Assembly: GCF_014127485.1 (NCBI RefSeq) | Contig: NZ_CP059903.1 | Span: 3,904,001 to 3,968,000, forward strand | DNA from: Nocardioides dongkuii | Lineage (GTDB): Bacteria; Actinomycetota; Actinomycetes; Propionibacteriales; Nocardioidaceae | Direction: 5' to 3' | DNA: 64,000 bases | Shown: piece after piece, positions 28,551 to 37,041 of the stretch | Layout of the letters: the number at the start of each line of letters is the position of its first letter | Numbering within the stretch: position 1 is the stretch's first letter | Notes under the pieces: model-generated | Databases searched by the model: none | Told to the model about the DNA's origin: nothing | The model's input: only the letters and a program-made list of their open reading frames with translations | Program-made: the position numbers and the translations under genes

Positions 28551-29029
28551 CCCAGGTGCCGCAGGGCCACGTCGACCAGGGACACGTGCTGCAGGCCGGG
28601 GACCTCCTCGACGGGGAACCAGCGGGCCTCGTCGGTGCTGCCGTCGACCTCCGCGGTCAGCGTCCCCCCGACGACGGTGGCGGCGAACAGGACCCGCACG
28701 GACTTCAGCGCCCGACCCGGCGGCCCGCCGTGCAGCCGGCGCTCCGCGGGGACGACGTGACTGTCGACCGCGAGCAGCCGGTCGAGGCGCACGTCGTACC
28801 CCGTCTCCTCGCGGACCTCGCGCACCGCGCCCTCCTCCACGGTCTCGGGGAGCTCGACGCCCCCGCCGGGCAGCGTCCACTGCGCGTGGTCCGGCTCGTT
28901 CCACAGCGCGAGCAGCAGCCGGCCCTCCTCGTCGCGGATCACGGCGTACGCCCCGAGGCGGGTGTCGTACTCGGTGTAGTGCGGGAGGCGGTGCGGGAGG
29001 TCGTGCGGCGCGTCGGTCACAGTGACCAT
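28547..29029 (-). CDS. NUDIX hydrolase
   Basis: 160-residue NUDIX protein. The box fits G-x5-E-x7-R-E-U-x-E-E-x-G-U: G-G-V-E-L-P-E-T-V-E-E-G-A followed by V-R-E-V-R-E-E-T-G-Y, around residues 62-84. It hydrolyses a nucleoside diphosphate linked to some moiety; the specificity is not readable. ATG at 29029 is chosen because the upstream codons overlap the divergent aldo/keto reductase promoter. It overlaps the capA-like gene by 4 nt, forming a NUDIX-capA-terD string. Confidence 0.88.
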   Translation of the reverse strand: MVTVTDAPHDLPHRLPHYTEYDTRLGAYAVIRDEEGRLLLALWNEPDHAQWTLPGGGVELPETVEEGAVREVREETGYDVRLDRLLAVDSHVVPAERRLHGGPPGRALKSVRVLFAATVVGGTLTAEVDGSTDEARWFPVEEVPGLQHVSLVDVALRHLG

Positions 29030-29084
29030 TCTCGCCCCGGGCCGCATTCTGGAATGTTCTGTCCGCTGACGGGTTCCGATAGAC

Positions 29085-29927
29085 ATGACCGTTCCGACCA
29101 TCACGCTGAACGACCAGACGACCATCCCGCAGCTCGGCTTCGGCACCTACCAGGTCCCGCCGGAGGACACGGCCAAGGTGACCGCCACGGCCCTCGAGGT
29201 CGGCTACCGCCACCTCGACACCGCGCAGATGTACCAGAACGAGGAGGGCGTGGGCGAGGCGATCCGCACCTCGGGGATCCCGCGCGAGCAGCTCTACGTC
29301 ACCAGCAAGCTCAACAACGGCTTCCACCGTCCCGACGACGCGCGCCGCGCGTTCGACGAGACGCTGACCAGGCTCGGCCTGGACAAGATCGACCTGTTCC
29401 TCATCCACTGGCCGCTGCCGACGCTGTACGACGGCGACTACGTCTCCACCTGGCGCACGCTGGCCGAGTTCGTGGCCGACGGCCGCGCGGCGTCCGTGGG
29501 CGTCTCGAACTTCCAGCCCGCCCACCTCGACCGGATCGTCGAGGAGACCGGCGTGGTCCCGGTGGTGAACCAGATCGAGGTGCACCCCTACTTCACCAAC
29601 GAGGCCGCCCGCGCCGCCTCCATCCGGCACGGCGTCGAGGTCGAGGCGTGGTCCCCGATCGCGCAGGGCGCGGTGCTCGGCGACCCGGTGATCGGCGAGA
29701 TCGCCACGAAGTACGGCAAGAAGCCGTCCCAGGTGACGCTGCGCTGGCACCTCGACCGCGGCGACATCGTCTTCCCGAAGACGACCCACGAGGAGCGGAT
29801 GCGGGAGAACTTCGACCTCTTCGACTTCTCCCTCACCGTCGAGGAGCTCGAGCGGATCGCCGCCCTCGACCGCGGCGAGGACGGTCGCACCGGCCCCAAC
29901 CCGGACACCTTCGACTACCTCCCCTGA
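29085..29927 (+). CDS. Aldo/keto reductase
   Basis: 280-residue AKR barrel protein similar to 2,5-diketogluconate reductase-type enzymes. Catalytic tetrad candidates are D45 and Y50 (H-L-D-T-A-Q-M-Y), Lys in V-T-S-K-L near residue 76, and His in L-I-H-W-P-L-P near 109. The C-terminal NADPH-binding segment I-V-F-P-K-T-T-H-E-E-R-M is present. The substrate is unknown. It is transcribed divergently from the NUDIX gene with a 55-bp gap, and converges on the marR gene 7 bp away. Confidence 0.93.
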   Translation: MTVPTITLNDQTTIPQLGFGTYQVPPEDTAKVTATALEVGYRHLDTAQMYQNEEGVGEAIRTSGIPREQLYVTSKLNNGFHRPDDARRAFDETLTRLGLDKIDLFLIHWPLPTLYDGDYVSTWRTLAEFVADGRAASVGVSNFQPAHLDRIVEETGVVPVVNQIEVHPYFTNEAARAASIRHGVEVEAWSPIAQGAVLGDPVIGEIATKYGKKPSQVTLRWHLDRGDIVFPKTTHEERMRENFDLFDFSLTVEELERIAALDRGEDGRTGPNPDTFDYLP

Positions 29928-29934
29928 TCCGCAG

Positions 29935-30438
29935 CTAAGCGTCCAGCGCCCGGCCCCACGCCTCGAGCAGGCGTGCGAGCCGGGCGCTGTCGCGTTCGGG
30001 GAGCAGGCCGACCAGCCGCTGCTCGTTGGCGACGTGGGCCTCGAAGGCCCGGTCGATCAGCTCCCGCCCGGCCGGGGTCAGGGCGACGACCCGGCCGCGC
30101 CCGTCGGCGTCGCTGACCCGGCGGGTGACCCAGCCGCGCTCGACGCAGCGGTCCACCCGCTTGGTCACCGCCCCCGAGGTGACCATGGTCGAGGCGGCGA
30201 GGTCGCCCGGCGCCAGCTCGTACGGCGCGCCGCTGCGGCGCAGCGTCGCCAGCACGTCGAACTCGCCCTCGCCGAGCCCGTGCTCGGCGTACACCGCGAC
30301 CAGCTCCTCGGTCAGCCGCGCGGCGAGCCGGTGCAGCCGGCCGATCACGCCCATCGGCGCGACGTCGAGGTCGGGCCGCTCCGCGGCCCACTGCGCCAGG
30401 ATCCGGCCGACGTGGTCGAGCCGCGGGTCGCCGTCCAT
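29935..30438 (-). CDS. MarR-family transcriptional regulator
   Basis: 167-residue MarR regulator with the winged helix at about residues 45-110 (L-A-T-L-R-R-S-G-A-P-Y-E-L, then V-T-S-G-A-V-T-K-R-V-D-R-C-V and the wing V-S-D-A-D-G-R-G-R-V-V). It is divergent from an EamA-type transporter gene 40 bp away, the classic repressor-exporter layout. A perfect palindrome, GTTTCCATGGAAAC, spans the transporter start (30473-30486) and is the likely operator. I prefer the ATG at 30438; an ATG at 30480 lies inside the palindrome and would precede the predicted minus-strand start site. Confidence 0.9.
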   Translation of the reverse strand: MDGDPRLDHVGRILAQWAAERPDLDVAPMGVIGRLHRLAARLTEELVAVYAEHGLGEGEFDVLATLRRSGAPYELAPGDLAASTMVTSGAVTKRVDRCVERGWVTRRVSDADGRGRVVALTPAGRELIDRAFEAHVANEQRLVGLLPERDSARLARLLEAWGRALDA

Positions 30439-30465
30439 GCGGAGGAATGTATCTGACGCGGAAGC

Positions 30466-30486
30466 TATTATAGTTTCCATGGAAAC
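30466..30486. promoter_or_regulatory. Overlapping divergent promoters and MarR-type operator
   Basis: TATTAT (30466-30471, plus strand) lies 7 nt before the transporter ATG, a leaderless arrangement. On the minus strand, TATAAT occupies 30467-30472, so the two -10 elements share five base pairs. The palindrome GTTTCCATGGAAAC (30473-30486) is centred on the transporter start codon. Confidence 0.6.
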
Positions 30487-31417
30487 AAATTGGCGGGTGC
30501 TGCTCGCCGCGGCCATCGCGCCGATCGCGTGGGGCAGCGGCTACTACGTCACCGAGACCTTCCTCCCGCCGGACCGGCCGCTCTTCGGCGCGACGGTGCG
30601 CGCCCTGCCCTTCGGCCTGCTCCTCCTCGCCTTCCGGCCGCACCTCCCCCGCGGGTCGTGGTGGTGGAAGGCGACGGTGCTCGGCGTGCTGAACATCGGC
30701 GCGTTCTTCGTGCTGATCTTCGTCGCGGCGTACCGCCTCCCCGGCGGCCTGGCCGCCACCCTGACCGCCACCGCGCCGATCGCGGTGATGCTGCTCGCCT
30801 GGCTGCTCGTCCGCGAGCGCCCGCACGTCGCCTCGATCGCGGGCGCCCTGGTGGGCGCCGCCGGCGTGGCCCTGCTCGTCCTGCGCGCCGGCTTCGCGGT
30901 CGACCCGGTCGGCGTGGCCGCCTCGCTCGGCGCGGTCGCGATGTCCTCGCTCGGGTTCGTGCTGGTCAAGCGCTGGCCCGCTCCCGTCGACCTGCTCACC
31001 CTCACCGCGTGGCAGCTCGTCGCGGGCGGCCTGGTGCTGCTGCCCGTCGCGGTCGTCGTCGAGGGCGCCCCGCCCGCGCTGGACGCCGGCGCGCTGGGCG
31101 GCTTCGCCTTCCTCGGGCTCGTCGGCACCGTCCTGGCGTACGCCGTGTGGTTCCGCGGGCTGCGCGAGCTGCCGGCCGCCGCGGTCTCGCTGGTGGGCCT
31201 GCTGAACCCGGTCGCGGGCCTGCTGATCGGGGTCACCCTCGCCGGCGAGACGTTCGGCGGCACCCAGGCCGCCGGCCTGGTGCTGGTGCTCGTCGGCGTG
31301 CTCGCGGGCCAGCCCGCTGTGGTGGCCGCGGTGATCCGCCGCCAGAATCGGGCAGGTGCCGCCAGGACCGAGCCCGGGACAGCAGAGCGGGAGCGCGAGC
31401 TCGTTCCGCCTGCGTGA
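30479..31417 (+). CDS. EamA/DMT-family transporter
   Basis: 312-residue integral membrane protein with about ten hydrophobic helices in two repeated EamA halves. The first half starts A-I-A-P-I-A-W-G-S-G-Y-Y-V-T-E, and the second half starts near residue 140 with A-M-S-S-L-G-F-V-L-V-K-R-W. It is probably an exporter of small metabolites or drugs; substrate unknown. The start is the ATG inside the GTTTCCATGGAAAC palindrome, so regulator binding would mask both the transcription and translation start. Divergent marR is the presumed regulator. It overlaps the following MFS gene by 62 nt. Confidence 0.9.
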   Translation: METNWRVLLAAAIAPIAWGSGYYVTETFLPPDRPLFGATVRALPFGLLLLAFRPHLPRGSWWWKATVLGVLNIGAFFVLIFVAAYRLPGGLAATLTATAPIAVMLLAWLLVRERPHVASIAGALVGAAGVALLVLRAGFAVDPVGVAASLGAVAMSSLGFVLVKRWPAPVDLLTLTAWQLVAGGLVLLPVAVVVEGAPPALDAGALGGFAFLGLVGTVLAYAVWFRGLRELPAAAVSLVGLLNPVAGLLIGVTLAGETFGGTQAAGLVLVLVGVLAGQPAVVAAVIRRQNRAGAARTEPGTAERERELVPPA

Positions 31418-32588
31418 CGTCGCGCTCGTCGGCTACGGGCCGACGATCGTCAACGCCACCGGGCACGGCGCGGTGATGCCGGTGCTCGCGCTGCGTGCCC
31501 GCGAGCTCGGCGCCGACGTGAGCACCGCGGCCCTCGTGGTCGCCCTCCTCGGCGTCGGGATGCTGCTGGCCTCGCTGCCCGCCGGCGCCCTCGTGGCCCG
31601 GATCGGCGAGCGCCGCACGCTCTTCCTCGGCGGGCTGGTCGACGCGGTCGCGATGGTCGCCGCCGCGCTGAGCAGCTCGGTCCTGCTCCTGGGCGTGGCC
31701 GTGGTGCTCAGCGGGATGACCTGGACGGCGTTCCTGCTCGCGCGCCAGGGGTTCATGATCGACGCCGTCCCGGCCACCCACCGGGCCCGGGCGCTCGCGG
31801 GCCTCGGCGGCTCGCACCGGGTCGGGATCCTCCTCGGCCCGCTGCTGGGCGCGGCGCTGATCCACCTCACCGACCTGCGCTCGGTCTTCGTCCTGGCCGC
31901 CGTGCTGTCCGTGGTCTCGGCGCTGATGGCGCGACTGATGCCCGACCTGGGGTCGGAGCAGCGGCTGGCGGCCGGATCCCGCGGCCACGCGACGGTCCGC
32001 TCGGTGCTGGTCGCGCACCGCAGGACGCTGCTCACCCTCGGCGTCGCCGTCGTGGTCATCGGCGCCTCCCGGTCGGTGCGCAACGGCCTGCTGCCGCTGT
32101 GGGCCGACCACGTCGGCATCGCCGCCTCCACGACCTCGCTGATCTTCGCGGTCGCCGCCGCCGTCGACATCGCCTTCTTCTTCCCGGGCGGCTGGCTGAT
32201 GGACACCCGCGGCCGGACCGTGGTCGCGGTGCCCGTGGTGGCGACCGTCGCCGTCGCGGCGCTGCTGCTCCCGCTCGCCGACGAGGTCTGGTCGGTCACC
32301 GCCGTCGTCGCGCTGATCGCGGTCGGCAACGGCCTGGGGTCGGGGATCGTGATGACGCTGGGCGCGGACGCCGCACCGGAGCACGGCCGCGCCCAGTTCC
32401 TGGGCGGCTGGCGGCTGTGCGGGGACATCGGCAACACCGGCGGCCCGCTGCTCGTGGGCGCCGTCGCGGCGGTGGCGCCGCTGGCCACGGCGTCGGTCGT
32501 CGTCGGCCTGCTGATGGTGGCCGGCACCGTCTGGGTCGGCTACTGGACCCGACAGGCCGACCGTGCGCGAGCGGTCAGCGGACCGTGA
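31356..32588 (+). CDS. MFS transporter
   Basis: 410-residue major-facilitator protein with about 12 hydrophobic segments. The loop after helix 2 has the charged motif A-R-I-G-E-R-R-T-L-F-L-G, and a second copy near residue 275 reads G-G-W-L-M-D-T-R-G-R. Substrate unknown. The GTG at 31356 lies 62 nt inside the EamA gene; a start nearer the first helix cannot be excluded because no strong ribosome site is visible. Its 3' end overlaps the convergent gene by 14 nt. Confidence 0.85.
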   Translation: MPPGPSPGQQSGSASSFRLRDVALVGYGPTIVNATGHGAVMPVLALRARELGADVSTAALVVALLGVGMLLASLPAGALVARIGERRTLFLGGLVDAVAMVAAALSSSVLLLGVAVVLSGMTWTAFLLARQGFMIDAVPATHRARALAGLGGSHRVGILLGPLLGAALIHLTDLRSVFVLAAVLSVVSALMARLMPDLGSEQRLAAGSRGHATVRSVLVAHRRTLLTLGVAVVVIGASRSVRNGLLPLWADHVGIAASTTSLIFAVAAAVDIAFFFPGGWLMDTRGRTVVAVPVVATVAVAALLLPLADEVWSVTAVVALIAVGNGLGSGIVMTLGADAAPEHGRAQFLGGWRLCGDIGNTGGPLLVGAVAAVAPLATASVVVGLLMVAGTVWVGYWTRQADRARAVSGP

Positions 32589-33123
32589 CCGAGACGGCGT
32601 TCGAGACCTCGCCGGTGTCGGTGTCGCGCACGCGGAACTTGTTGGGCCCGAGCTGCCCGGTCTGGACGTAGGTCGTGAAGGTCTCGTTGCCGACCGACGC
32701 GGTCACGGGGAACTCCGTCCACGCGCCGTCCGCGAGCCGCTCGACCTGCAGGATCGCGCCCTCACCGCCGGGGTAGACACCGGTGAGGTCGATGTTCTCC
32801 ATCGGGCTCACCTCGGTCTGACCGGCCGAGAGCGAGATCGAGTCGTCCGACGCCTCGCTCTCCGAGGGCTCCTCGGAGGGCTCGTCCTCGCCGGGGGCCA
32901 GCGTGATCGCCGGGCCGTCGTCCCCCTCGGTCTCCGAGGGCCGGGGGAGGTAGATCGACTCGGCCGAGGACGCCTGGCCCGAGCTGGTCTCGCCGTCGAG
33001 CCCGAGCACCTGGGTGACGGCGAGCGCGGCGCCACCGAGCACCAGGCCGACGACGAGGCCGACGCCGGCGAGGGCGGCGAGGCCCGTGAGGACGGGACGT
33101 CCCTCTGGTTCGGCCACGGTCAC
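32575..33123 (-). CDS. Membrane-anchored protein with acidic linker and beta-sandwich-like domain
   Basis: 182-residue protein that I cannot name. A hydrophobic helix at about residues 12-38 (T-G-L-A-A-L-A-G-V-G-L-V-V-G-L-V-L) precedes a very acidic, Ser/Glu/Asp-rich linker (about 45-100). The C-terminal part (I-L-Q-V-E-R-L-A-D-G-A-W, then Y-V-Q-T-G-Q-L-G-P-N-K-F-R-V) resembles an Ig/fibronectin-type beta sandwich as found in cell-surface proteins. Single-pass, domain outside, is the likely topology. GTG start. The last 14 nt overlap the convergent MFS gene. Confidence 0.7.
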   Translation of the reverse strand: MTVAEPEGRPVLTGLAALAGVGLVVGLVLGGAALAVTQVLGLDGETSSGQASSAESIYLPRPSETEGDDGPAITLAPGEDEPSEEPSESEASDDSISLSAGQTEVSPMENIDLTGVYPGGEGAILQVERLADGAWTEFPVTASVGNETFTTYVQTGQLGPNKFRVRDTDTGEVSNAVSVTVR

Positions 33124-33197
33124 TCCCGGTCAGGTGCGGTCAGCTGCGGACGCCCCATTGTCGGGGGACGGACGCGCAGGCGCCAACCCGGGCCGGG

Positions 33198-33680
33198 TCA
33201 GCGCGGCTCGAGCACCACCACGGGGATCTCCCGGTCGGTCCAGCGGGCGTACTTCTCGAAGTCGGCGTAGAGGTCCACCAGCCGCGGCCACAGCGCGGCG
33301 CGCTCCTCGGGGTCCGCCACGCGGGCGCGCACCCGGCGTACCTCCCGGGGCAGGTGGACCTCGGTGTCGGGGTGGGCGAGCAGGTTGAGGTACCACTGCG
33401 GGTTCTTCGGCAGCCCGCCCTGCGAGGCGACCACGACCAGGTCCGGCCCGTCCTCGAGGTAGAGCAGCGGCGTGGTGAACCGGGTGCCGGACCGGCGGCC
33501 GACGTGGTCGAGCAGCAGCGTCGGCACCGGCTCGCGCCAGCCCGCGCCGACCCGCCACGTGTTGCCGACCCGGCCGTTGGTGAGCCGGAAGACCGCGACC
33601 TGGACGCGCGCCATGTACTTGATCGCCGTGACCGTCCACGGCGAGTCCAGCCCGCCGGGCCGCTCCTCGGGGAGGCCCAC
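33198..33680 (-). CDS. F420-dependent nitroreductase/deazaflavin-family protein (DDN type)
   Basis: 160-residue member of the split-barrel deazaflavin (F420)-dependent nitroreductase family. Markers are L-L-L-D-H-V-G-R-R-S-G-T-R-F-T-T-P-L-L-Y in the core, V-V-V-A-S-Q-G-G-L-P-K-N-P-Q-W-Y-L-N-L, and the late D-L-Y-A-D-F-E-K-Y segment. The family includes F420H2-dependent reductases and ester/quinone-type activities; substrate unknown. The GTG at 33680 overlaps the upstream gene's TAG by 1 nt (TAGTG), so it is coupled to the SnoaL-like gene. Confidence 0.85.
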   Translation of the reverse strand: MGLPEERPGGLDSPWTVTAIKYMARVQVAVFRLTNGRVGNTWRVGAGWREPVPTLLLDHVGRRSGTRFTTPLLYLEDGPDLVVVASQGGLPKNPQWYLNLLAHPDTEVHLPREVRRVRARVADPEERAALWPRLVDLYADFEKYARWTDREIPVVVLEPR

Positions 33681-34105
33681 TACATCCCGCGCTTCCAGAC
33701 GATCTCCTCGTGCAGCGCGCGGCTGCGCCAGCCGTCCGCCGTCCGGGTCATCGTGTGGTGGTAGATGCCGCCGAACTCCACGATCTTCTCGCCGCCCTGG
33801 CCGTCGGAGACCGGCATCGGGTTGTGGAAGTACGCCGCGACCGTCGCCTCGTCGCCGTCGAGCGCGACGTCGACCTGGCCGAGGGTGTGCATCCGGATGG
33901 GGAAGAACGCCGGGAGCACCTCGGCGAGCCACGCCTTGACCTCCGGGTACGCCGCCGCGATGCCGCCGGACTGCACGTAGTCGATCTGCGCGTCGGGCGT
34001 GAACACCGTGTCCAGCCGGTCCCAGTCGCCGGTGTCGATCGCCCGGGTGTAGCGGGTCAGGACGTCGGCGATCTCGAGCCGGTCGGAGAGGGTCTGCAGG
34101 TCCAC
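33680..34105 (-). CDS. SnoaL-like/NTF2-fold protein
   Basis: 141-residue cone-shaped-barrel protein of the SnoaL-like type: D-L-Q-T-L-S-D-R-L-E-I-A-D-V-L-T-R-Y near the start, A-I-D-T-G-D-W-D-R-L-D-T-V-F-T-P-D-A in the first half, and W-R-S-R-A-L-H-E-E near the end. Members act as isomerases, dehydratases or steroid/aromatic-binding proteins. The GTG at 34105 gives the normal family start; a GTG at 34135 is rejected because it lies inside the divergent KstR-like palindrome. It is divergent from the LLM oxidoreductase, with 47 bp between. Confidence 0.85.
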   Translation of the reverse strand: MDLQTLSDRLEIADVLTRYTRAIDTGDWDRLDTVFTPDAQIDYVQSGGIAAAYPEVKAWLAEVLPAFFPIRMHTLGQVDVALDGDEATVAAYFHNPMPVSDGQGGEKIVEFGGIYHHTMTRTADGWRSRALHEEIVWKRGM

Positions 34106-34127
34106 AGCGTGAACTGTGGCACAAAAC

Positions 34128-34141
34128 TGGAACACGTTCTA
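34128..34141. promoter_or_regulatory. KstR-like palindromic operator
   Basis: TGGAACACGTTCTA fits the pattern TNNAACNNGTTNNA known for the TetR-type steroid regulator KstR. It sits between the SnoaL-like and LLM genes, and its last two bases are the first two of the LLM gene's -10, so one dimer could control both directions. The binding protein is not encoded nearby. Confidence 0.45.
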
Positions 34142-34145
34142 CTGT
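34140..34145 (+). promoter_or_regulatory. -10 element of an apparently leaderless promoter (LLM operon)
   Basis: TACTGT is 7 nt before the ATG at 34153 and touches the KstR-like palindrome at 34128-34141. No ribosome site precedes the ATG. Confidence 0.5.
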
Positions 34146-34152
34146 GCTGCCC

Positions 34153-35031
34153 ATGAGGTTCACCTACGCCGAGGCGATGACCCAGGCGTCGTTCTACGCC
34201 CCGCTCGCCCAGGCCGCCGAGTCCGCCGGCTACACCAGCATGACCGTGGCCGACAGCCTGATCTACCCCGAGGACTCCGACTCCAAGTACCCCTACACCG
34301 ACACCGGGGACCGCGAGTTCCTCGACGGCAAGGAGTTCATCGAGACGATGGTGCTCTGCGCGCACCTGTTCGCGCAGACCACCACGCTCCGCCTCACGCC
34401 GTTCGTGCTCAAGCTGCCGGTGCGGCCGCCCGTGCTGGTCGCCAAGCAGGCGTCCTCGCTGGCCTTCCTCTCCGGCAACCGGCTCGGCCTCGGCGTCGGC
34501 ATCTCGCCGTGGCCCGAGGACTTCGCCAACCTCGGCGTCCCGTGGGAGAAGCGCGGCAAGCGCATGGACGAGTGCATCGACATCGTGCGCGGCCTGACCA
34601 CCGGCGAGTTCTTCTCCTACTCCGGGGAGTTCTACGAGGTCGACTCGCTCAAGCAGTCCCCCGCCCCGACCGAGAAGATCCCGCTGCTCGTCGGCGGGCA
34701 CGCGGACGCCGCGCTGCGCCGCGCCGTACGCCGGGGCGACGGGTGGATGCACGCCGGCGGCGACGGCGAGGAGCTCGACCGGCTGCTGAAGCGGCTCGCC
34801 GAGATCCGCGCCGAGGAGGGCGACACCCGCGACGACTTCGAGGTGCACGTGATCTCCTACGACGCCTACGACCCCGACGGGATCAAGCGCCTGGAGGACA
34901 AGGGCGTCACCGACTGCATCGTCGGCTTCCGCGTGCCCTACGTGAAGGGCCCCGACACCGAGCCGCTGGACACCAAGGTCCGGCACCTCGAGAAGTACGC
35001 CGAGAACATCATCGCCAAGGTCAACGGGTGA
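34153..35031 (+). CDS. LLM-class F420-dependent oxidoreductase
   Basis: 292-residue luciferase-like TIM-barrel protein. Family features are A-E-S-A-G-Y-T-S-M-T-V-A-D-S near the start, A-K-Q-A-S-S-L-A-F-L-S-G-N-R-L-G-L-G-V-G at about 97-116, and I-P-L-L-V-G-G-H-A-D-A-A-L-R-R-A in the second half. It probably reduces or oxidises a substrate with F420, fitting the F420-type neighbour across the divergent promoter. First of four tightly packed genes; its TGA overlaps the next GTG. An ATG 9 nt upstream is less likely because transcription seems to begin at 34153. Confidence 0.9.
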   Translation: MRFTYAEAMTQASFYAPLAQAAESAGYTSMTVADSLIYPEDSDSKYPYTDTGDREFLDGKEFIETMVLCAHLFAQTTTLRLTPFVLKLPVRPPVLVAKQASSLAFLSGNRLGLGVGISPWPEDFANLGVPWEKRGKRMDECIDIVRGLTTGEFFSYSGEFYEVDSLKQSPAPTEKIPLLVGGHADAALRRAVRRGDGWMHAGGDGEELDRLLKRLAEIRAEEGDTRDDFEVHVISYDAYDPDGIKRLEDKGVTDCIVGFRVPYVKGPDTEPLDTKVRHLEKYAENIIAKVNG

Positions 35032-36188
35032 GCGCGAGCCTGGGGCTGACCCGGGTCCTGCAGGACGCGATCGCGGAGGCCGAGGAGCTGGTCGCGAACG
35101 CGCCGTTCATCCGCACCGAGGCCGACCGGCTCGAGGGGTACGACTACCTGGCCGGCCGGATCCGGATGGCCATGCAGATGGCCTTCGACCACGACCTGGA
35201 CCGGCCGCTGCTGATCAACCCGACCCACCAGTTCTCCCGGCAGGGCCTGGACAACCCCGACGCGATCTACTTCAACGCCTACCTCCGCGAGGGGGTCGAG
35301 TACGTCGTGCGCGGGCGCCGCGGGACGAGCGCCGACCTGTCCTTCCAGGTGATGGGCGGCGCGTACACCGCCGACTCCGCCGCGACCTCGCTGATGGCCT
35401 TCGACGACCGCGAGCTGGAGATCGCCGACGACGGCACCTTCGAGTTCACCTACGTCGCCGAGCCGGGCGCGAAGACGCTGATCGTCCGCGAGGTCTTCAA
35501 CGACTGGGACACCGAGGAGCGCGGCACGCTCACGATCGAGCGCCCCGACACCCTGGGCAAGCCGGCCCGCACCCTCACCGAGGACCTGCTGCGCCGCAAG
35601 TACGAGGTGGCCGCCCGCTCGCTGGTCGGGTCGATCCAGACGTGGTTCGCCTTCCCCCAGTTCTTCCAGTACAAGGAGCCGGTCAACACCCTGACCGCGC
35701 CGCAGTCGACGCCGGGCGGGCTCGCCTCGCAGCGCTCCTCGATCGGCCACTACGAGCTCGCCGAGGACGAGGCGATGATCGTCACCGTTCCCGAGTGCCA
35801 CGACTGCTCCTACCAGGCGATCCAGATCGGGTCGGACTGGTACGCCTCGACCGACTACGAGACCCACCAGACCTCGCTCACCAAGGCGCAGGCGGTCACC
35901 GACCCCGACGGGATGATGCGTTTCGTCGTCTCCGAGCGCCCGCCCGGCGGCGCGGACCGGCCGATCGCGAACTGGCTGGAGACGACCGGCCACCGCACCG
36001 GCGCGATGATGCTGCGCTGGCAGCGCCTGGAGCGCGACCTCGGCCCCGAGGACGGCCCGCAGATCGAGATCTGCCGGATCGACGAGGTTCCCGACCGGCT
36101 CCCCCACCTCACCCCGCTCACCACCGAGGAGTACGCCGCGCGGATCGCCGCCCGACAGCGCTCCGTTGCCCGAAGGATGATCAGTTGA
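35028..36188 (+). CDS. DUF1214-like protein
   Basis: 386-residue protein resembling actinobacterial DUF1214-domain proteins. The N-terminal third is helical (A-I-A-E-A-E-E-L-V, then Y-D-Y-L-A-G-R-I-R-M-A-M). The C-terminal part has the conserved pattern N-W-L-E-T-T-G-H-R-T-G-A-M-M-L-R-W. No signal peptide or membrane helix is visible, and its biochemical role is unknown. The GTG lies in the GTGA overlap with the LLM gene, and the stop overlaps the TTG start of the SDR gene (TTGA), so all three are coupled. Confidence 0.75.
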   Translation: MSASLGLTRVLQDAIAEAEELVANAPFIRTEADRLEGYDYLAGRIRMAMQMAFDHDLDRPLLINPTHQFSRQGLDNPDAIYFNAYLREGVEYVVRGRRGTSADLSFQVMGGAYTADSAATSLMAFDDRELEIADDGTFEFTYVAEPGAKTLIVREVFNDWDTEERGTLTIERPDTLGKPARTLTEDLLRRKYEVAARSLVGSIQTWFAFPQFFQYKEPVNTLTAPQSTPGGLASQRSSIGHYELAEDEAMIVTVPECHDCSYQAIQIGSDWYASTDYETHQTSLTKAQAVTDPDGMMRFVVSERPPGGADRPIANWLETTGHRTGAMMLRWQRLERDLGPEDGPQIEICRIDEVPDRLPHLTPLTTEEYAARIAARQRSVARRMIS

Positions 36189-37030
36189 GCCGTACGCCTC
36201 TCGGCCTCGCTGCCGCGCACGACACCTCCATCGAGGAGCGCTACACCCCGGTCCCGCTGCTGCAGGACAAGGTGATCGTGCTGTCCGGAGTCGGTCCCGG
36301 TCTCGGGCGCTCGCTCGGCGAGGAGGCGGCCCGGATGGGCGCCGACCTGGTGCTGGTCAGCCGCACCGAGAGCCGCCTGGAGAAGATGGCCGAGGTCGTC
36401 CGCTCCCACGGCCGCCGGGCGCTCGTCGTCCCCACCGACATCACCGACGAGGACTCCCGGGCCGCGCTGGTCGAGCGGGCGCTCGCCGAGTTCGGCAAGG
36501 TCGACTGCCTGCTCAACAACGCCTTCGCGATCCCGCCGATGGACCCGATCTCGCAGATCCCGCTGGAGGAGCTGCGCCGCGCCAACGAGACCAACGTCTT
36601 CGCGCCGCTGCGCCTCGCCACGCACTTCGCCGACGCGCTCGCCGCGAGCCGCGGCTCGGTGATCATGCTGAACTCCTGCGTCTCCTACAGCAGCCTGCCG
36701 GAGTTCGCCGGCTACAAGCTCTCCAAGGGCGCGCTCGAGCACCTCGCCTCCTCGCTCGCCACCGAGCTCGGCCCCCGCGGGATCCGGGTCAACAGCGTCG
36801 CCCCGTCCTACATCTACGAGGACGTCAACCGCGGCTACTTCGACTACCTCGCCGCCGTCGAGGGCAAGACCCACGACGAGGTGTACGCCGCCAAGGCGGC
36901 GCCGACCGACCTCAAGCGGCTCGCGTCCTCCGAGGAGGTCGCGCGCGCGACCCTCTTCTTCGCCTCCGACCTCGCCTCCGCCGTGAGCGGCCAGATGCTC
37001 AACGTCGACTGCGGCGAGTTCCACTCCTGA
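36185..37030 (+). CDS. Short-chain dehydrogenase/reductase
   Basis: 281-residue SDR. The NAD(P) motif G-V-G-P-G-L-G-R-S-L-G is near residue 35, N-N-A-F follows, and the active site has Ser in N-S-C-V-S-Y-S with Y-K-L-S-K. It should oxidise an alcohol or reduce a ketone. The start is unusual: TTG overlapping the DUF1214 stop, supported by AAGGA at 36173-36177 seven nt upstream. No ATG or GTG occurs before the Rossmann fold. The N-terminal extension of about 25 residues before the first strand is somewhat long for an SDR. Confidence 0.9.
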   Translation: MSRTPLGLAAAHDTSIEERYTPVPLLQDKVIVLSGVGPGLGRSLGEEAARMGADLVLVSRTESRLEKMAEVVRSHGRRALVVPTDITDEDSRAALVERALAEFGKVDCLLNNAFAIPPMDPISQIPLEELRRANETNVFAPLRLATHFADALAASRGSVIMLNSCVSYSSLPEFAGYKLSKGALEHLASSLATELGPRGIRVNSVAPSYIYEDVNRGYFDYLAAVEGKTHDEVYAAKAAPTDLKRLASSEEVARATLFFASDLASAVSGQMLNVDCGEFHS

Positions 37031-37041
37031 CGGGACCTCCC

